A stretch of DNA of 64,000 nucleotides. Origin: Zantedeschia hybrid cultivar (Eukaryota > Streptophyta > Magnoliopsida > Alismatales > Araceae). Below are positions 33,640 through 44,954 of the stretch, piece by piece; position 1 is the first letter of the stretch, and each line of letters starts with the position of its first letter. The stretch lies in contig JARZZO010000004.1 of NCBI GenBank assembly GCA_030544215.1, positions 41,033,980 to 41,097,979 on the forward strand, given 5' to 3'. Below the pieces are notes generated by a model. That model worked only from the letters and a program-made list of their open reading frames with translations. It was not told the origin of the DNA and did not search any database. The translations under genes and the position numbers were made by a program.

Positions 33640-34469
33640 GAACATCCCTCCTCAGCAATCACTGTAGAAATACGTTCTGGTTCAACAGGAGCTAGAGTAG
33701 TGACGGGAGCAGTAGTTGCCGACCTTCTACAAGTACGGTTGATGAGACTCTTCTTGATGCTTATTTCTACAGGCGCCTCCATTTTCTCTGCATTATGTGG
33801 AAGACGATAGTGCCCCCCCACCCCTAAACCCCCGGGGAGACTGTGGCGCAACTCTGGGAGGCGATAGGGAGACTATGGCACGGCTCTGGGGCAACGGAGA
33901 GACTGCCGGAGGCGACACGGTGGAAGCAATGGAAGAGAAAGGACGTGCAGGGGAAGAATAAGCGGGATGTGGTATGGATGGATCGATTCATACACCCCGT
34001 TCATGCCTACCGCCTTGCTAAGGACATACGGGCCTTTGAAACACATTGAACGAGGCGACGTGATGGGAGCTGTCCTAGATCGGTCGGAGCCTATGATGGC
34101 GTTTTCTTGTGCGTCGAGTAGGGGGGTGACGTCATTCATGAGAGCAAAGATGGTGCCTTTTATGTGAGCGAAGAGGGGGGGTGGGAGTGTGCCACGCAAG
34201 AGAATGCAGTGGCGTATTGAACTTTACATAGGACGTGCTACACCACTTGCAGTGTAGTAAGTATTACTCTCGAAATATAACAGGTTCCTTGATCTGATCT
34301 GCGCCACCCGCAGATAAGAAAAAAAATAAATATAATTCGGCTTGAGGGGATGTTCTTATCCATGTGCAATCCATTGCGGACCAAAAGATAAAATTTTAAT
34401 CTAAACCTCCTGCAGAGTAGATCATTTGTAAGCAATTCATATTTAATTTATTCCCGGTAAGGGGATACA
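33640..34469. other. unassigned sequence between two LTR insertions
   Basis: It begins with the target duplication GAACA and ends at the Copia-3 LTR. Sequence on both sides of the solo LTR was once continuous (minus strand: ...TTAPVTTLAPVEPERISTVI... on the right, EEEFQMVVREGDATSTRRR on the left) but the frames no longer join. I recognise no family. A C8 run at 33813-33820 and GC-rich sequence to 34200 are the only other features. Confidence 0.4.
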
Positions 34470-36020
34470 TGTTAGGTTCTCGGGTTTCTCGGGAACGCAA
34501 ACGCAACGGAATAAAAAATAAAATAACGTGATCCATGTCCGTTTCGAAAACAAAAACCAAAGAAGACGGTGATCAATTATCACCTGACACGGAATCGAAT
34601 CCGCGTCCGAACTGTCCCATCGGTGTGACACCGCCAGCCACGCAAACGCCCGGCCTCTAGTCCACGCGATCCTCCTCGCGATGGATTTCCTCATGATCTT
34701 TGTTCTTCACAGCCCGCGAACGATTCGTTGTTCGCCGCAACGACTGCCGCAATGCACGGTCGAATTCCCGTCGGACGAAAGTCAGAGAAGACGGCAGAGC
34801 AGACCCAGTGTGTAGGGACGGCCAGGGGCGCCAAAGAGAGAGAGGGAGAGGGGAGGGGCGGCCAGGGCTGAGCAGCAGCTTGGCCTGCTCAACCCACTCG
34901 CTACATTTTATATTAGCCGCGCGATGTTTTATAAAAACCCTGGAATGAGATAAAACCCACTTTTAATCCATCTCCTTGAGAATCTTTTGCGTGTGAACCT
35001 CTAGGCCCAATTATCAGTCCGGTTAATAGCCCAATAAGTCTAGTGACTCCTCACTGACTTAAGTAATCAATTAATAACTCATATTAATTAATTAATCAAC
35101 CTAATTAATGTCGCACATTAAATTTGGACGGGCCTCCGATCACGTTGGGTGCCAAGTAACACCGCGTGAACCCGGAAGATATTGGGGTTAAGCAACCCAC
35201 TTTTAGCACATTTCCGCCGACAGTTACTATGTGGATATAATACTTCATTCGTACAATGCTCTCGAATCAACTCAGAGTATGGTGAACTGTCAAATCATAA
35301 CCAGTCGACTCACTTGGATTGGATGTTGCCATATAATATCGGAAAACTCCTTTCCTGATATTATTGTCCGCCCTGGCCAGGGACTCGTGTGCATCCTTCT
35401 CAGAACATTATCTCTCATAGTACCGAGAGCGAATGATTCCTTATTAAACACTCAATTCCCTTCAACGGTATTCCATTGTACCCGATCTTTGGTTGTTTAG
35501 AATCCCATGAATAGAGAACTGTAAACTAAAGTCAAAGTACAGAAATCCACCGACAAGGTGTCCTTAGTGTCTCAGGTCTGAAGATCATCTACGCAACTAC
35601 GACAATAGAATCAATTGGTTGACAGTTAGGTACAATACCATCCAGCGATTCAGTCGAATTAGTTCAGTGAACTCATTCTCTAATGAGCATCTACATATTC
35701 GCCTTAGTGTCTCCATACAAGTGACTATGAGATCAGTTACTCTCATCATATGAGCAGGAGTAATCTCTACTAGTCTAACCGAATATCTAATGTCCTTCTC
35801 AGATATCCTCCGACTATGAACAATTAAGAATATGTGTGTATAAGTGATCAGTCTCATTAGTATGATCTCATCATAATCTGATCATTATCGCACATATTTA
35901 CGGACTTCATTATGAGACGGTAAAAGAACAAATTATACATAATGAAATAATGTCATATTATTAATAAATGAACGAGATTATACATTGTCATATTGGCTTG
36001 TAGGCCACCTAAGACTAACA
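34470..36020 (-). repeat. Copia-3 3' LTR
   Basis: The 1,551-bp LTR has plus-strand ends TGTTAGGTTCTC and GACTAACA, homologous to the Copia-4 LTR (59261-60801). The PPT (read on minus, tccaagtaggatat) abuts it at 36021-36034. A minus-strand TATA-like run occurs near 34930 (ggttttTATAAAAcat). Confidence 0.92.
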
Positions 36021-36034
36021 ATATCCTACTTGGA

Positions 36035-38256
36035 CTAAAGCCAATCACCTTTATGCAATATACCTATAGCCTCTAGGTGATGCTCAAACACAATTTGAGA
36101 CAATGGCTTTGTTAGTGGATCTGCTACATTATCAGCAGATGGAGCTCTTTCCACCACTACATCTCCTCCAAAAATAATATCTTTGATAAGATGAAAGCAC
36201 ATCAGAATATGCTTCGATTTCTGATGAGACCGCGGCTCTTTTGCTTGCGCAATGGCTCCATTGTTGTCGCACAACAGTGGAACATGATCAGAGATGCTGG
36301 GAACTACGCCGAGGTCGGTGATGAATTTCTTCAACCACACTGCTTCCTTGGCGGCTTCAGCTGCAGCGATGTACTCAGCTTCAGTCGTCGAATCTGCAGT
36401 GGTTACTTGCTTTGAACTCTTCCAGCACACTGCACCTTCGTTCAAAGTAAACACGAATCCAGATGTAGACTTACTATCATCTGGATATGACTGGAAACTC
36501 GAGTCAGTAAAGCCTCGCAGTTTCAAGTCACCTCCTCCATAGACAAGAAACATATCCTTAGTTTTTCTCAAGTATTTAAGGATACATTTCACTGCCTTCC
36601 AGTGCTCTTCGCCTGGATCAGCCTGAAATCTGCTCGTAACACTTAGAGCAAATGCAACATCAGGCCGTGTACATAGCATGGCGTACATGATAGATCCTTT
36701 GGCAGAGGCATAGGGTATTCTATCCATGAATGCCCTCTCATCAGGAGTCTTAGGAGACTGCTCCTTTGAGAGAATAATTCCATGTCTCATCGGTATGAGA
36801 CCTCTCTTGGAATTTTCCATGCCAAACCTTTTGACTATGGTATCTATGTACAAGGATTGGGTCATTCCAAGCATCATCTTTGATCTATCTCTATAGATCC
36901 GTATTCCCAATACGTAGGATGCTTCTCCTAAATCCTTCATGGAGAAGTTTTTCGACAGTAAAACTTTTACCAATGACATCATACCTACATCATTCCTAAT
37001 GAGTAGTATGTCATCTACGTAAAGGACTAAGAAGGTGACTGCACTCCCACTGGTCTTCTTGTACACACAAGGCTCATCTTCATTCTTAATGAAGTCATAA
37101 GACTTGACAGCCTCGTCAAATCTTTATGTTCTAACTCCAGGAAGCCTGCTTCAGTCTATAAATTGACCTCTGAAGCTTGCACACTCTATCTAGAAACTCT
37201 TTGGATGTATAACCTTCTGGCTGTATCATATACACCTTTTCGTCAAGGTTACCGTTAAGGAAGACAATCTTCACATCCATCTGCTAGATCTCATAATCGA
37301 AGTGTGCAGCTATGGCGAGTAGAACTATGATCAACTGATGATAAAGTCTTATCATAGTCAATTCCTTGCCTTTGACGATATCCCTTTGCCACCAACTTTA
37401 CCTTATAAGTGTCGATCCGTCCATCTGCACCGATCTTTCTCTTAAAGATCCACTGCACCCAATGGGTACAATACCCTCGAGCAAGTCCTCCAAGTTCCAA
37501 ACTTGGTTGGTGTACATAGATTGGATTTCAGAGTTTATGGCTTATCGCCATTTCCTGGCTTCTGGGTCTTCAATGGCCTCCTGGTAGGATTTAGAATCAT
37601 CATCCTCATTATATTCTACCTTAGACTCACCTTCAGCGATATGTCCCACATATCGTTCGGGTAGTCTAGGTACTCTACCAGATCTACAAGGCTTCTATTT
37701 GTGTACCTGAATAGATTCAAGAATTGATAGCTCATTTGATGATATCAGACATCTGTTTGGGGATTTGGAACCTCTTCCAGTACTATTTTACACCCACTAT
37801 CCTCCTAGAGAAGGTATTATTCTTCTAGGAAGATAGTTTTCCCGACGGCAAACACCTTTTGTTCACCAGGATGGTAAAAGTAGTATCCAAACATCTCCTT
37901 TGGATATCCCACAAACCTACATCTATCAGTTCTTAATTCCAGCTTGTCTGGATCATGCCTTTTTACATGAGGAGGACAACTCCAGACTTTAACATGTTTG
38001 AATTCTCATTTTTTACCTTTCTACATATAATATGGAGTAGAGGTCACAGACTTGCTGGGTACTCTGTTCAGTAGGTATACTGTTGACTCTAGAGCATACC
38101 CCTAGAGGGGCATTGGTAAACCCGAAATGGATCGCATCATATCCAACAAGGTACGGTTCCTCCTTTCAGATACACTATTCATCTGTGGTATATATGGAGG
38201 GGTCAGCTGAGAAATGATATCATTATACTTAAAGAATTGTATGAAACTAGTACTCA
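36035..38256 (-). pseudogene. Copia-3 RT, RNase H and integrase tail
   Basis: The last 343 codons (36035-37066) are open. They hold the RT active site FLVLYVDDILLIRNDV, DLGEASYVLGIRIYRD, the RNase H segments FTDSSFQSYPDDSKSTSG, TEAEYIAAAEAAKEAVWL and LLCDNNGAIAQA, and the C-terminus GILHKGDWL. Upstream, RT entry (IFKRKIGADGRIDTYKVKLV) and the integrase-RT linker (SYQEAIE, LPERYVGHIAE-like) are broken by stops and frameshifts. A 663-bp part (36286-36948) is almost identical to Copia-4, although the flanks differ. The substrate would be the element's own RNA. Confidence 0.9.
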
Positions 38257-38261
38257 AGTAT

Positions 38262-41100
38262 TGTTACGCCCCTGATCCGATTCAGTCATCTAGACTCACT
38301 TCGGATTCAAGTTACGCAACTACGGATCCAAATAGCATACAAATCGGATATGAATGATGAGAGACAAATAACCAGAGCAATAAATATGCCATGTACCATC
38401 AAAACAATCCAATAAAATTTTCATTTGCTAATACATAATTTCACAAGTGTATAACATCAATACTAGGATCTCAAAGTAAACCAATTGTCCATAGGAAATA
38501 AAAGTACTCAACTCACTAAAGAAAGGGAAAAGTACATAATTCACTCTCTATCCCTACTACATCAATCTACTAAGCAAATAAGCAAAACTACCTAGATAAT
38601 AGCGGAAGTCTTCTAATCCAAAGATTTCCACCAAATTAAGAATCCAACACTTCCTCCTCAATAAACTCTGAAAATGTTAATAGGATTTATGAGTACAACT
38701 ACTCAGTAGGCAAATCAAATCCACTAAATGCTAACAATATAATAATTGAAAATGGATAATATCAAATATATATATATGATTCACAATTCTACATATAACT
38801 CAAATAAGATCGTGATACAAAACATGGTCAAATATAAATTACCAAATCATATGTGTTTTCTAATAGCAAGAACAAATTGAACTAACATATAACATATAAG
38901 GTATGATTAGATTCTGATTTAACTGAATAAGTCTACTAGTCATGATCAAAACATATCGTATATCGAACATAACATATCAAATTGTCAGATTGTAAGGGCA
39001 TTACGTATCGTCGTCTCCTGAACATATCTAATATCAAATAGCAAATATCATGGCGTAGTAGCTTATCAAATCATATTCATATTATGGATCATATAGTTAA
39101 GACAAATTCATATGATTGCAAAAGAATAGCTAAACATGATGATCAAAGGATTCAAATGACTAAGCTGAATTCAAATGAACATATAGAGTAAAGATTTTAG
39201 ATTTATGTGCCAATCAAACAACTCAAATCTTATCATAACGGACATGCACCCAAACCACAATATAAGGAGCCAAACAAAACAAATATCAAAGCATCTAGGC
39301 AAATGATGCAAAGGTCTTGGTCACTGCACAGGGCGTTACGTATCATCGTCCCCTGGTTTTAGCCGGCCGGAAATCAGGATTCCACCCGTTTGCCTTCGAA
39401 TTCCAAACAAAATACCCTATCCAATATAGATACTTATAATGGAATCGGGTCAAATATCTCTTTAAGATGGCAATGTCCAAGCAACGTCAAATAATTATGG
39501 TACAATTATAATGATAGAGATCAAATGATGATAGAAGATGAACAAATATATGGAGTTTAAATTATCAAAGTGCGACATATATGTATAAGTCAAAATACGT
39601 TTTTTCTTACAAAATAATCACTTAAAAGGCTAACTTGGTAATAGAGATGAATAATCAGAATAAAGCTAATCAAAATAGGTTTCTGGATAAAATCAAATGC
39701 TATTAAAATTTTGTCAGATTTTTCGGACAAAGAATTATAATTTTTGGCTAATAAAATTAATTTTCAGAGATGAAAAATGAACAAATAAAGCCGAAAATAG
39801 GAAAAAGATTCAGAAAAGTATCAAACTTGGTGAACATGTCAAACTAATAATAAGGACAAAGTTTCATGCAATTCCGACCTCAAACGAATGATTTAGAGCA
39901 TCAAATAACATATAAATAACTTAAGTCAAATTTGACTAATCGAATAAATAGAAGAATAATATACAAATAAAATCTAAAATTTATGAAAATTTACCATAAG
40001 GTATAACAGGTTGAAATCAAAGTGTGTTCAAAATTTCAAGTCAATCGGCCAAGGAAAAAAGAGTTATGATCAATTTAAGTTCAAGCTGAAAATTTGTCAT
40101 AGCTTCTGAAAACCGCAGCTATAGGTCCTACAAAACGTGGCTATAGGTCCTGAATTTCCAGAATGTAGGATTTTGGGAATTTGATAAAAAATTCATAGAT
40201 TAAAGTGGAATCTAAAGTCATGGATTAGAACATTATGATTCTAGAAAACATATTTGACCACTTTTGAAAATCAAAACGAAGTTTTTATATTAATACAAAA
40301 TATCATTCAATGGATTATCATCACCTACCTCAAGAACACGAAGAACACTCCTCTCTAATGCCTTTCAATCACCTTCTAGCATTTCAAGCTCGATTTTCGT
40401 GTTATCTAAGGCTTCTCCCACGACCGCTAAACCTCAAAGAACAACAATCTATCCATTAGAACCAATTTCCAAATAGTTATAAATCAAAATACTTCTCTTT
40501 CTCATGAAAAACACTATGTTCCTACCTCTTGTTTTGGGGCTGCGTGGAGGAGGCCTCATGCACGACCTCAAAGCCTCATATATACTATTTTGGCTTCCTA
40601 ATACTACCCAAATTAAGCCCCAAAAATTTCTAAGTCGAACTCCAACCGTAGCTTCCTTAACCAACAAGCTAAAGTGTTCCGATTCGAACTAGGAACCCAA
40701 ATTTTCGTGCAGAATGGGTTTCCTTACATAAACCACCTCCGATTCGACCTATTAAATGTCCAAATTAGCTTTTAGTCCTCTTTCCAACAATATATGACAT
40801 ATTATTTCTGGATTTTTGTACGTGAAGTTATTACGTTCGCAATACAACATTTTCTCACAGTTTTTAGATCCGAAAATTTGACAAAGTGTTGAAAACTAAC
40901 TAGTTTCCTAATTGAGCCACTAATGGGTTTATTGGACTTGTTTTGATTTAACTAATGACTTACCCATTCTAAATCTATTATTATATTATTAAATAAATAT
41001 TAAACAGATATAAATAATTTTAGCCCATTATTGACTTAATTAGGCTTATTTAAGCTTAGCCCATTAACAAATTAATAGGCTTAAGGTCTAGGATATAACA
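38262..41100. repeat. 2.84-kb solo LTR of an unidentified (probably Gypsy) element
   Basis: It begins TGTTACGCCCCTGATCCG and ends GGATATAACA, with AGTAT at 38257-38261 and again at 41101-41105. It splits the Copia-3 integrase (acttaagtattctcc in Copia-4). The sequence is AT-rich with no long frame. Ends of the form GGGGCGTAACA are common in plant Gypsy LTRs, suggesting minus orientation, but the class is inferred. Two similar cgttacgtatc-type segments near 39000 and 39330 are internal repeats. Confidence 0.9.
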
Positions 41101-42321
41101 AGTATTCTCCTCCCCGATCTGATTGAAGAGCTTTAATACTCTTTTATGTTTGCTTCTCTACTTCATTCTTGAACTTCTCAAACATTTCCGACTTGTACTT
41201 CATTAAGTAGACAGCCGAATTTCGAGAAGTCATTGGTGAACGTGATGAAGTACGAGAAGCCACCTTTGACTTGGGTGGACATGAGACTACATACATCCGA
41301 ATGTATTAGTTCCAAAATGTCGTTGGCACGTTCTTCGTGTCCAGAAAATAGAGACTTTGTCATCTTTCCCATAAGGCAAGACTCACATGTTGCAAACGAT
41401 TCATAATCGAATGCATTTAAATATCTATGTTTATGCAATTTTTTCAGCCTGCTTTCACCAATGTGTCTAAGTCTACAATGCCACATGTAGACTTGGTTCA
41501 CACAATTCTTACTATTCTTAAGAGTATTATCAATATGGAGATTGTAGTAAGAAACATCTAAAAGATATAGACTGTTGACTAAAAGTGCCGAAGCAATTGA
41601 CATATTACCATAATAAATCGAACAACTTTTGCTCTCAATAGTCAACTTATATTCTATCTTGTCTAAACAAGATACATAAATAAAGTTCTTTATTATGTTA
41701 AGAACATAATAACAATCTTCCAATGATAACACGTCTCTCGATGGAAGCCTGAGGTTTGCTATCCCTACAACAACCACCGCAACTTTTGCGCCGTTTCCCA
41801 GCCTCAATTTCACCTCGCCTTTTCTCAGCTTGTGCTTACTTGTCAGCATCTACACATCATGGCATATATGAGAAGCACATCCAGTATCTAATACCCAAGA
41901 TGTGGAATCTCTAACTGATAAGTTGATATCTATCATATAGATATCTGAAGCTTCTGATAGCTTCACTTTTCTATGAGCTTTATCGTTGAGGAACTCTTTG
42001 CGGTTCCTCTTCCAGTGACCATTCTGCTTACAGTAAAAGTAGTCACCATTTTCTTTCATTTGCCATTGTCCTTCTTAGGCATAGACTTTGGCTTTTCTAG
42101 CTTCTTGCTTTTACCTTTCTTAAATGCAACTGATACTTTCCTCCTTTTATTGGTCTCACTAATTAAGAGGACATTGAGCTTTTCCTTCGTAAGGTTACCC
42201 TCTGCAGGTATGAGCATATTAAAAAGCTCAGCCAACGATGTTTGCATATGATACAGGGAGTGAGGCAAGTGCGAGGTTAGTATGCATCTCATTGGGAAAA
42301 AGAATCTCGATAACTTCTAAC
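41101..42321 (-). pseudogene. Copia-3 gag C-terminus, protease, GAG-pre-integrase, integrase start
   Basis: Gag is of the complete type: SLAELFNMLIPAEGNLTKEK, LISETNKRRKVSVAFKKGK, then the knuckle YFYCKQNGHWKRNR (two of the zinc ligands lost, the second Cys kept). Protease has VLDTGCASHICHDV followed by a stop. GAG-pre-integrase is clear (YMWHCRLRHIGESRLKKLHK, CESCLMGKMTKSLF), then integrase ELIHSDVCSLM and FITFTNDFSKFG. The frame starts inside gag at LEVIEIL because 42321 is an insertion junction. Unlike Copia-2 and -4 it retains the Lys-rich region before the knuckle. Confidence 0.88.
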
Positions 42322-43691
42322 TGTAGGCGCCCGGAACGTCCCCCGCCACTGCAGCGGGCTTCAGGCGAGGGCTTCTCCGTTCATCTTAGCACTGCGGCGA
42401 TTTGGAAGGGTTAGGAATCAAAGTGTGTGATCGCCATGAGCATTACCTTACGGTCCCTGTGCTCCGCAGGATGGTGAGAGTGATCGCGTTTTAACGGAGC
42501 GGGAGACGACAGATTCCTCTTCTCTTCCTCCGGCCGGCCAGAGGAGGAGAGCTCGGCAGTCTGTACGCAAAAATGCGGTAAGGGTCCCTGAAAGGAAAAG
42601 ACAAGACAAAACAATAAGATAACCCGATTAGGACTGTGATATGTAGAATCTATTCATGCAAATATAGAAAGAAACTAAAATTGAAAGGGGACGCACCGGA
42701 TGGGTGTTTAGGGAGGGAAGGTGACCATATGTTATGGCCACCCACCTCCCGTTTTTTTGTTTGAAACCTCTCGGGGGTAAAAGGTGCTAGGTCATCCTAA
42801 CATGCATGCATGCAGATGGGGGTGTTCGTATGTGATAATAGTGAAAAGTAAAGTGATGTGTTAAAAGAAAAGGAGTAAAAAGGAGGAGATGATGCTACCG
42901 AGTGGATGAAGAGTGGGAATGCAATGGAATGGAAAGGAGAAAAATAAAGAGAGAGTTAAGAGAACAAGCCCGATTGGAATGCGGAAGATCCCTCCGATTT
43001 GTCAACTGCCAAGACTTTTTTTTCCGCTTGAAGTTCTTCCGGAAGCTCTCCGACTCCTTGCCAACTCAACCCCCCTCTCTAACCTCTCTTCCCTCTCTAA
43101 CCTGTCTAACCCCCTTTCTCGAAGGGACATAGAGGGTTTAAATAGGTGAAGGAAAAATAGGAAGAAATTGGAGTCTAAATCCTCGTAAATCATCAAAGAG
43201 CCAATGGGAAGCGGTCAAGAGTCGGAGGTGGTGCGCGCGGAAGTTGCCGGAGTGGGGAATGATCGGAGTAGTGGGGGTGAGGGTGGCGAGTGGAGGAGAT
43301 CGTGGGAAGACAAGGTCAAGATGGAAGTTAGGGGAGTGGACGGCCAACCATCTTGCCTTCCAATCCCGTGGAAGGCTAGGTAGCTGGACTTCCACGAAGA
43401 GGTGGAAGGCGGCCCTGTTGGCCTTCGAAGGGTGGTGGAAGGCAAGGGCCTTCGAAGGGTGGTGGAAGGCAAGGGGTGGCCTTCGAGGGATGGTGGAAGG
43501 CGGACAGGTTGGCCTTCAAAGGATGGTGGAAGGCGGACAGGTTGGCCTTCCACGAAAAGGTGGCTAGAGTCGGGATTGGTTAATGAGCCTGATTATTAGT
43601 AGGCTGAAGGATGAGATGGCTAAGGTGGTGGGCTTGGAAATGATGGATGGGGTTCATGACCAAAAGGGGGTGTCCAAAATCAGTGTCTACA
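42322..43691 (+). repeat. candidate 5' LTR
   Basis: The segment has TG...CA ends and a 5-bp inverted terminus, starting exactly where Copia-3 gag is interrupted. It contains a palindrome array at 43355-43564. Left flank CTAAC would be the target duplication, but its partner is not found. The call depends on finding a second copy elsewhere in the genome. Confidence 0.35.
43355..43564 (+). repeat. array A: GGCCTTC...GAAGGC palindromes, about 32-bp period
   Basis: Units lie at 43355-43376 (GCCTTCCA-atcccg-TGGAAGGC), 43387-43410, 43420-43443, 43447-43470, 43478-43501, 43511-43534 and a partial at 43544. Most are 24 nt with spacers of 3-10 nt. Two consecutive units are identical (43420 and 43447). 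Overlapping frames give Gly/Arg/Trp-rich strings that reflect the repeat only. Confidence 0.88.
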
Positions 43692-44500
43692 AATGCCCCT
43701 CCGGGACACCTGTTTTGCAGTGGAGTGGAGCGGAATGATAAATAGGTGTTCCGGAAAGCGAACCTGATTTTGGATAGCCCAGAGAAGGAATGAGCTATAT
43801 CCAAAGATGGTATGAGAGCGTGGCAAATGCATGAGAGCTGGCTATTCGAATTGCAAGAGTGATTAAGAAGGGGAACAATGTTCAAACTGGAGAATCACAA
43901 TCCGTGGGACCCTCGGGTGCTGGAACCGCGAGGCCTTGGCGCACCAGGATGCAACGATCTGGCCCAAGGGGATCTCAAGCATGAAAGATGGAGGAGTGTG
44001 ACTTGAAAAGGTCTCGACACAACGGGTGCGCGGTGGCCTGGCGCATCATGTGATCGCCAAGTGAGAGAATCTCAAGCACACGTATTGGAAAAGGATGATG
44101 TCTTGCAATTCAACGGGCTAACAGACAAACAATTGCCAGACTTACAAATCAACAATGGGTTAAGCAGAGTGATAAATTATGGTCATTGCCCCTAGGGTCA
44201 GGATGGATGCTTATGCAAATGCAAGCTGGTTTAAAAATTGGAAAACAAATTTCTAATGCAAACAGGAGGGATTTATTGGCCAATCGAATAACTTGGGGAA
44301 TATAGACTCTTCATTGTTTTGTTTAGAGAGGAACTCAGAGTCTATACGCCCAAGGTTATTAACCTCCTGTATCTTTTGATCCTACTTGCTTCAGATTTCC
44401 TGCAACTGCAGTGGCACACATTAGCAAAGTTCATATATCCAATGATCACATCATTTAAGTATTTAAACTGCAAAAGGACGAGAAGAAAATGGTTAGTTTC

Positions 44501-44569
44501 GAGTCGAAGCCGATATGGAAGATATGGCTATTCTAATGGTAGAATGCCAATCCGATATGGCTTCGACTC
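44501..44569 (+). repeat. compound fold-back hairpin
   Basis: GAGTCGAAGCC at 44501-44511 pairs perfectly with GGCTTCGACTC at 44559-44569. An inner stem TGGC(t)ATTCTA / TAGAATGCCA (44525-44535 with 44540-44549) closes a 4-nt loop with one bulged T. It lies in the leader, 385 nt before the gene's ATG. Confidence 0.8.
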
Positions 44570-44692
44570 GATTTTCAGGAATAATCATTAATTTGTTGAT
44601 GTTAAGCAAAGTGGTTTCCTGAACTTGGGGGTGAAGTTACCTCCTCAAAGTAGAAAGGGGAGACGGGCAATATACCTTTTCGTAGGTGGAAG

Positions 44693-44860
44693 GCCAGCTA
44701 GCATGTCTTCTACGAAAAGGTGGAAGGCCAAGGGATATGCCGTTTATGCAAGGATGCAAGGCCAAGGGATATGCCGTTTATGCAAGGATGGATGGCCAAG
44801 GGATATGCCGTCCATGAAAAGGTGGAAGGCCAAGAGATATGCATGCCCTCCGTCTTTTAC
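44693..44860 (+). repeat. array B: 33-34-bp tandem repeat upstream of the gene
   Basis: GGCC-anchored units start at 44693, 44726, 44760, 44794 and 44828. Three share ggccaagggatatgccgt exactly. The array ends about 95 nt before the gene's ATG. The spacing is very regular (33, 34, 34, 34). Confidence 0.88.
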
Positions 44861-44954
44861 GGAACATGGAAAGTTTGTAGTTTATCCCATGGCCTTAAAA
44901 GGGGAGATTTGTCTCGACGCTTCCTTCTGAAAACTCAAACTTTCTGTGGGGAAA

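Larger units (their letters stand above)
34470..42321 (-). mobile_element. Copia-3, Ty1/Copia element, 3' part, split by a solo LTR
   Basis: On the minus strand the order is gag, protease, integrase, RT, RNase H and 3' LTR. The left flank is ATACA. The element is cut at 42321 in the middle of gag by the next insertion, so the 5' LTR and first half of gag are missing. A 2.84-kb solo LTR (38262-41100) lies in the integrase region. Confidence 0.9.

Noticed and set aside
34200..34262. CACTGCAAGTGG...GTAGTAAG as a possible CACTA transposon end
   Set aside because: It lacks a CACTA terminus, a 3-bp duplication and a partner inverted repeat at a sensible distance.
36191..36542. Plus-strand frames inside Copia-3 and the identical ones in Copia-4
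   Set aside because: They are antisense shadows of RNase H, and their identity reflects the shared DNA tract.
43002..43599. Frames of 60-112 residues around the GGAAGGC array
   Set aside because: They follow the repeat period and overlap on both strands.
43692..43720. Primer-binding site after the candidate LTR of the DUF7745 element
   Set aside because: The sequence after the CTACA end does not match any tRNA 3' end that I can recognise.
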